DNA of 8,788 bases from Actinoplanes rectilineatus (GTDB lineage: Bacteria > Actinomycetota > Actinomycetes > Mycobacteriales > Micromonosporaceae): positions 1 to 8,788 of the forward strand of contig NZ_JZKF01000156.1 in assembly GCF_000962825.1 (NCBI RefSeq). The letters run 5' to 3'. The translations under genes and the position numbers were made by a program. Shown in pieces: positions 5,402 through 8,788 of this stretch. The notes under the pieces were generated by a model that was not told the DNA's origin, searched no databases, and worked only from the letters and a program-made list of their open reading frames with translations. Each line of letters opens with the position of its first letter. The stretch's first letter is position 1.

Positions 5402-6206
5402 GCACCCGCTCCTCGTAGTCGAGGTGGTCCAGCACCTGGGTGGTCAGCCGGTCGACCTCGGCGCGCAGTGTCGCCGCATCCAGGCCGGGGTCGGCCAGCA
5501 CCACCGCCAGTTCCTCGATCAGCGCGGCCATCCGCTCGTGCTGGTCGCGCAGCAGGGCCATCGCGTCGGCCAGGTCCGGATGCTGCGACGCCACCCACGG
5601 GAACAGGCCTTCGTCCTCGCGGACGTGGTGCCCGCGCAGCCCCGCGCACAGGCTCAGGCAGTTGACCCGCAGCTGCGCGCCCAGGCCCGCACCCTGCTGG
5701 TCCACCTCGGCGCGGATGATCTCCAGTTCGCGCCGGAACGCGTCGTGCACCAGTTTCAGCATCTCGCCGGGGCCGTCCGCGCGGGTCCGCGGCGGTCCCG
5801 GGATCGGCACCAGCGCCACCACCGGCAGCGTGCGGCCCGAATCCGCCTCGTACGCCGACCAGCCCGGATTGGCCTCGGCCGCCCGCCGGAACGCCTCGTC
5901 GCGCTGCGCCCCGGTCAACTCGACCGCGGTCGCCTCGTAGGTGAAGGTGCCGTCCTCGACGGTCACCACCGGGTGTGCCCGCAGATTGTGGAACCAGGCC
6001 GGGGCTTTCGGCGAACCACCCGCCGACCCGATCACCAGGACACGTTCGCCACCGTCGGGAAGGTAACCCAGCACCACCGTGTGCCGGCGGCCGCTGCGGG
6101 CACCGGTGGTGGTCAGCAACAACAACCGCGCACCGGCGAACCAGCCACCGACACGGCCGTTGTTGGCCCGAAACTCATCAATGACAGCCTGCATGAAACT
6201 CCTCAT
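5385..6206 (-). CDS. DDN-like (F420/FMN-type) nitroreductase fused to a hemerythrin HHE domain
   Basis: This is a two-domain protein of 273 residues. Residues 5-137 match the deazaflavin-dependent nitroreductase (DDN) split-barrel family: AVIDEFRANNGRVGG, LLLLTTTGARSG, then VLVIGSAGGSPKAPAWFHNL and VTVEDG. Members bind F420 (or other flavins) and reduce quinones or nitro compounds. After a Pro/Arg/Gly linker (138-148), residues 150-273 form a hemerythrin-like four-helix bundle with candidate di-iron ligands His154, His193/194 with Glu197/199, His223, and His261 with Glu265/266. HHE domains sense or bind O2, NO or iron. A redox enzyme with an attached O2/NO-sensing domain is a reasonable inference. 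The start is ATG 6206 or, with AGGAG 4 bases upstream, ATG 6194. It lies downstream of the kinase gene on the same strand and is convergent with the DinB gene. Confidence 0.9.
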   Translation of the reverse strand: MRSFMQAVIDEFRANNGRVGGWFAGARLLLLTTTGARSGRRHTVVLGYLPDGGERVLVIGSAGGSPKAPAWFHNLRAHPVVTVEDGTFTYEATAVELTGAQRDEAFRRAAEANPGWSAYEADSGRTLPVVALVPIPGPPRTRADGPGEMLKLVHDAFRRELEIIRAEVDQQGAGLGAQLRVNCLSLCAGLRGHHVREDEGLFPWVASQHPDLADAMALLRDQHERMAALIEELAVVLADPGLDAATLRAEVDRLTTQVLDHLDYEERVLIPRL

Positions 6207-6250
6207 CGTCGTCTTCGCTTCTCTTCCAGCCCGGGGAGAAGGAGACGACG
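6207..6250 (-). other. Imperfect hairpin directly upstream of the DDN-hemerythrin start
   Basis: CGTCGTCT (6207-6214) pairs with AGACGACG (6243-6250), and CTTCTC (6218-6223) pairs with GAGAAG (6236-6241), leaving a 3/1 internal loop and a 12-base apical loop. In the minus-strand mRNA the stem ends next to ATG 6206 and leaves AGGAG before ATG 6194 unpaired. This favours 6194 as the real start, or a structured leader. It could also be the 3' structure of the upstream kinase transcript; no T-run is present. Confidence 0.45.
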
Positions 6251-6272
6251 GAGGAGCGCGGATCACCCGTTG

Positions 6273-6313
6273 GCCGGGTGCCCCACTCGGTAATGGCCCA
6301 CGGCCGACCCGGC
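6273..6313 (-). terminator. Inverted repeat after the kinase gene, possible terminator
   Basis: GCCGGGT (6273-6279) and ACCCGGC (6307-6313) are perfect complements around a 27-base loop that has further partial pairing. The structure begins 16 bases past the kinase stop on the minus strand. There is no T-run, so termination is only a guess. Confidence 0.25.
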
Positions 6314-6329
6314 AGTCACGAACGACACC

Positions 6330-7364
6330 TTACAACCTGTCCGCCCAATCGGCGACCACCGACAGCACCGGCGCCCGCCCCGCCAGCCGCTCGGCCATGC
6401 CCCGCTTGTCGTAGCCGGCCCCGGTCACAGCCGCATCGACACGCGCCACCATGATCGGCGCCAGCCAGTAGTACTTCGCGACCCCGGTGACCCGGATCGC
6501 CCGCCGCACCACGTCCGCGTCCACCGCACCGTCCATACCCCGCACGTAGGACTCCGTCACCACGTCCACCGTCTCCTCCAGCAGACTGATATCGATCAGC
6601 CCGTCGAAGAACGCGTCGAGCGCCAGGTTCGCCGCATCCTCCCCCACCGCCCCCGGCCCCACGAACGCCCAGTCCAGCAGCACCGGTCCCCGATCCGCGC
6701 CGATCAGGTTCATCGGCCACACGTCGTGGTGGCACATCGTCCGCGGTAGCGCCCGTGCCAGGGCCGCAACCCGCTCCCGGCCCTCCCACAACGCCCGCAG
6801 CCGCCGGCCCAGCGGCCCCGGCCAGGCCTGCACGACCACCGGATGATCCCAGTCCAGTTCCTCGGGCACCGGCTGCGCCGCCGGATAGTCGGCGAGGAAG
6901 TCCCGCGCCAGCCAGGCCACGTCCGGCGGCGGCCTGCCGACCCAACCGGCCTGGGCAACCCCCATCCGGTACGCGGCCCAGCCCAGTTCCGCCGGCCCCC
7001 ACGAGGTGGCCGCGACGCCGTCGACATCCTCCAGCCACAACGCCACCGACCCGTCCGCCCGCGGCGTCATCGACAGCAGCCGCGGCGCCGACACCCCACC
7101 CGCGGCGAACAGGGACTCCGGCAGGCCCGCCTCGTACGCCAGAGGCTCACGCCGCCAGTAGTTGAAATGCCCCGGGTCGTCGCTGGCCGCCAAGTGCGGC
7201 AACGCACCGTCACGCCGCGGCGTGACGATCTTCAGTACGGCAGGACCGTCGTCGCGCGACACCCGCCAGACGCCGCCGGTGATCTCGTTCGCCGTGCCGA
7301 ACTCCAGAGGCCGCACCGTCCAGTGCGGCGCCACCAGATCCGCTATCGCCGTCATGCCGTTCAT
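6330..7364 (-). CDS. Aminoglycoside-phosphotransferase-like kinase (APH/ChoK fold)
   Basis: This 344-residue soluble protein has the protein-kinase-like APH fold and is expected to transfer phosphate from ATP to a small hydroxylated molecule. Visible marks are [18 protein letters not shown] (30-47), with Lys45 as the likely ATP-anchoring Lys and Glu73 or Glu78 as its partner. The Brenner catalytic loop [12 protein letters not shown] is at 211-222 (His213, Asp214, Asn219), and the metal-binding Asp is in VLLDWAFVG at 228-236 (Asp231, in the DFG position). All key residues are present, so it should be active. The substrate is not readable; family members act on aminoglycosides, macrolides, homoserine, choline or fructosamines, and resistance should not be assumed. 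The ATG at 7364 has a weak GTAGG 8 bases upstream. Its first 155 bases overlap the open frame of the exporter, implying translational coupling. Confidence 0.9.
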   Translation of the reverse strand: MNGMTAIADLVAPHWTVRPLEFGTANEITGGVWRVSRDDGPAVLKIVTPRRDGALPHLAASDDPGHFNYWRREPLAYEAGLPESLFAAGGVSAPRLLSMTPRADGSVALWLEDVDGVAATSWGPAELGWAAYRMGVAQAGWVGRPPPDVAWLARDFLADYPAAQPVPEELDWDHPVVVQAWPGPLGRRLRALWEGRERVAALARALPRTMCHHDVWPMNLIGADRGPVLLDWAFVGPGAVGEDAANLALDAFFDGLIDISLLEETVDVVTESYVRGMDGAVDADVVRRAIRVTGVAKYYWLAPIMVARVDAAVTGAGYDKRGMAERLAGRAPVLSVVADWADRL

Positions 7365-8184
7365 GCGGTGAACCTACCGCCACCGCGATCACGTTCACGG
7401 CCACCACCATCACCACCCCGGCCCACTCGTGCAGGTGCAGCACCTGTCCGAGAAGGACCAGCCCGGCCAGGGCCGCGAACACCGGGTGCACGCTCATCAC
7501 GATCCCGAAGTAGCGGGTCGGCACGCGACGCAACGCGATGATGTCCGCCGAATACGCCACCACCGAACTCAGCAGCCCGGCGACCACCGCGTACCCGACA
7601 CCGGTCCACGACATCGTCAGCAACACCGGCAGACTCAGCAACGCCGCCACCGCCGACGCGGCCGCCGGCGCCTGCAAACCGGGCAGCCGCGCCCCGACCA
7701 GCCGGTTCAGCACGATGTACGCCGCCCAGCAACCGGCCGCGAGCAGCCCCGCCCCGACACCGAACCAGTCACTGCTACCCGACGGCAGGACCAGCACGTA
7801 CACCCCGGCGGCCGCCCCCAGCGCACACCACAGATCCCGGCGCGTCCGCGACCCCACCAACGCGACCGCCAACGGACCCAGGAACTCCAACGTCACCGCC
7901 AGGCCCAACCCGATCCGGTCCACCGCCGTGTACAGGCCCAGGTTCATCGTCGCGAACACCACCCCGAGCAGCAGCGTCGGCCACCACTGCCCCCACCCGA
8001 ACCGCAGCGGGTTCGGCCGCGCCACCGGCAACAGCACCAGCGCCGCCACCCACTGACGTACCGCCACCACACCGACCGGGCCCAGCGTCGCGAACGCATG
8101 GGCCCCGACCGCCGCACCCGTCTGATTACTGGCCGCGCTCCCCAGCATGATCGCCAGCCCGGCGGCCCGGTCCCGTCCACTCAT
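7210..8184 (-). CDS. EamA/DMT-family exporter, RhtA-like
   Basis: This is an inner-membrane drug/metabolite transporter with about ten hydrophobic segments in two five-helix EamA repeats (about 5-135 and 142-271). The opening ([19 protein letters not shown], then [20 protein letters not shown]) and the [11 protein letters not shown] segment at 99-109 resemble RhtA-type threonine/homoserine exporters. It would export an amino acid or related metabolite by proton exchange; the substrate is inferred only from family. The start is ATG 8184, because it precedes the first membrane segment directly; an upstream GTG at 8229 adds 15 unneeded residues. The fold should end near residue 271. The last 53 residues are hydrophilic and are encoded by bases that also encode the kinase N-terminus, so the original stop appears lost. 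Codons are mostly G-ending. Confidence 0.88.
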   Translation of the reverse strand: MSGRDRAAGLAIMLGSAASNQTGAAVGAHAFATLGPVGVVAVRQWVAALVLLPVARPNPLRFGWGQWWPTLLLGVVFATMNLGLYTAVDRIGLGLAVTLEFLGPLAVALVGSRTRRDLWCALGAAAGVYVLVLPSGSSDWFGVGAGLLAAGCWAAYIVLNRLVGARLPGLQAPAAASAVAALLSLPVLLTMSWTGVGYAVVAGLLSSVVAYSADIIALRRVPTRYFGIVMSVHPVFAALAGLVLLGQVLHLHEWAGVVMVVAVNVIAVAVGSPHERHDGDSGSGGAALDGAASGVRHGERDHRRRLAGVARRRSCRTEDRHAAA

Positions 8185-8221
8185 GACACCCAGTCTTCGC
8201 CCCGCACCCGCCCGGCCGGAA

Positions 8222-8256
8222 ATACGCACACCGCCACATCTATACGCTCACCGTAT
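8222..8256. promoter_or_regulatory. LysR-type operator/promoter between exporter and LysR genes
   Basis: ATACG-N5-CGTAT (8242-8256) is a perfect inverted repeat that contains a T-N11-A box (T8243, A8255), the classical LysR recognition pattern. It overlaps the LysR start codon and a TATACG (8241-8246) that could be its -10 for a leaderless mRNA. A second copy of the left half, ATACGCACACCG (8222-8233), repeats ATACGCTCACCG (8242-8253) with one mismatch exactly 20 bp away, two helical turns. On the minus strand TATAGA (8244-8239) could be the exporter -10. Binding and promoter roles are inferred. Confidence 0.6.
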
Positions 8257-8788
8257 GGATCCGCAGCTGCGCCACCTGCGCACCCTCGTCACCGTCGTCG
8301 ACACCGGCACCTTCACCGACGCCGCCGCAACCCTCGGCACCTCCCAAGCCGCCGTCTCCCGCGCCATCGCCACCCTGGAAACCGACCTCGGCGCCCGCCT
8401 GCTCAACCGCACCACCCGCCGGCTCAGCCCGACCCCCACCGGCACCCAGGTCCTCGCCATCGCCCGCCGCATCCTCGACGAAATCACCCACCTGCAGCGC
8501 ATCGTCACCGACCAACGCGAATTCACCGTCGGGTACGCCTGGTCCGCCCTCGGCAAACACACCCGTCCCGTCCAACGCGCCTGGACCGCCCGCCACCCCG
8601 CCATCCCCCTCGTCTTCGCCCAAGTCAACACCCCCACCGCCGGACTCAGCGAAGGCACCACCGACGCCGCGGTACTACGCCGCGCCATCGACGACCCCCG
8701 CTTCACCACCACCCTCATCGGCACCGAGAACCGGTACGCCGCCGTCGCCACCGACAACGCCCTCGCCCGCCGCCGCACCCTGACCGTC
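8255..8788 (+). CDS. LysR-family transcriptional regulator (partial, cut by window end)
   Basis: The first 178 codons of a protein that is normally about 290-310 residues. The winged helix-turn-helix fills residues 1-62: LRHLRTLVTVVDTGTFTDAA, then the recognition helix SQAAVSRAIATLETDLGARLLNRTTR and the wing up to LSPTPTG. After the linker helix (about 65-90), the effector-binding domain opens with EFTVGYAWSALGKHTRP, the usual first strand of this periplasmic-binding-like domain. It starts at ATG 8255 with no Shine-Dalgarno, and a TATACG lies 8 bases upstream, so it is probably leaderless. It is divergent from the EamA exporter, a very common LysR-target arrangement, so it probably controls the exporter and itself. 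Codons are heavily C-ending (acc, gcc, atc). No stop occurs before the edge. Confidence 0.92.
   Translation, partial: MDPQLRHLRTLVTVVDTGTFTDAAATLGTSQAAVSRAIATLETDLGARLLNRTTRRLSPTPTGTQVLAIARRILDEITHLQRIVTDQREFTVGYAWSALGKHTRPVQRAWTARHPAIPLVFAQVNTPTAGLSEGTTDAAVLRRAIDDPRFTTTLIGTENRYAAVATDNALARRRTLTV

Noticed and set aside
6330..7364. Calling the kinase an aminoglycoside-resistance gene
   Set aside because: Only the general APH-fold motifs are visible; they are shared with many housekeeping and metabolic kinases, so a resistance claim has no support here.
7361..8053. Minus-strand Gly/Arg-rich frames within the exporter
   Set aside because: They are out-of-frame readings of the exporter with no hydrophobic periodicity; the exporter frame has clear membrane segments.
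1..8788. CRISPR arrays, tRNA or rRNA genes, retron-like or other defence systems
   Set aside because: I found no regularly spaced repeats, cloverleaf sequences, conserved rRNA segments, reverse transcriptase motifs or nuclease motifs on either strand.

Overview
The window is high-GC chromosomal DNA with strongly G/C-ending codons, leaderless-looking starts, a mycothiol-superfamily DinB protein and an F420-type (DDN) fold. Together these point to an actinomycete, perhaps a Micromonospora/Actinoplanes or Streptomyces relative; the genus cannot be fixed from this stretch. I see no rRNA, tRNA, CRISPR array or complete mobile element.

Layout. Bases 1-546 are a decayed accessory region. On the minus strand it holds a short unassigned ORF, a scrap resembling a tyrosine recombinase C-terminus, and a frameshifted N-terminus resembling a Tn3-family transposase. 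Bases 547-2255 are a divergent pair: a MarR repressor with a TTG start, and a class A FAD monooxygenase. Between them lie two palindromes built from the same TGAAG/CTTCA half-site. Bases 2256-2567 hold no assignable gene, only an orphan open frame. Bases 2568-4279 are a second divergent pair, a zinc-free quinone oxidoreductase/MDR protein and a TetR regulator, around an AT-rich promoter flanked by an inverted repeat. Bases 4300-4647 are an alpha/beta-hydrolase remnant that lacks its N-terminus and its lid plus catalytic acid. Bases 4835-5401 encode a TIGR03086/DinB-type protein, convergent with and overlapping by 17 bp a two-domain DDN-hemerythrin fusion (5385-6206, minus). Upstream of that fusion on the minus strand are an aminoglycoside-phosphotransferase-like kinase (6330-7364) and an RhtA/EamA-type exporter (7210-8184). 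The reading frames of those two overlap by 155 bp. The third divergent pair is the exporter and a LysR regulator (8255 to beyond the right edge), with tandem direct repeats and a T-N11-A box between them.

How it works together. The recurring design is a local regulator facing away from one small-molecule enzyme or transporter: MarR/monooxygenase, TetR/MDR oxidoreductase and LysR/exporter. This suggests a set of independently inducible detoxification or export modules rather than a single biosynthetic pathway. I found no convincing wholly new system. The most unusual items are the DDN-hemerythrin fusion, the cleanly deleted hydrolase, the long exporter/kinase overlap, and the operator architectures.
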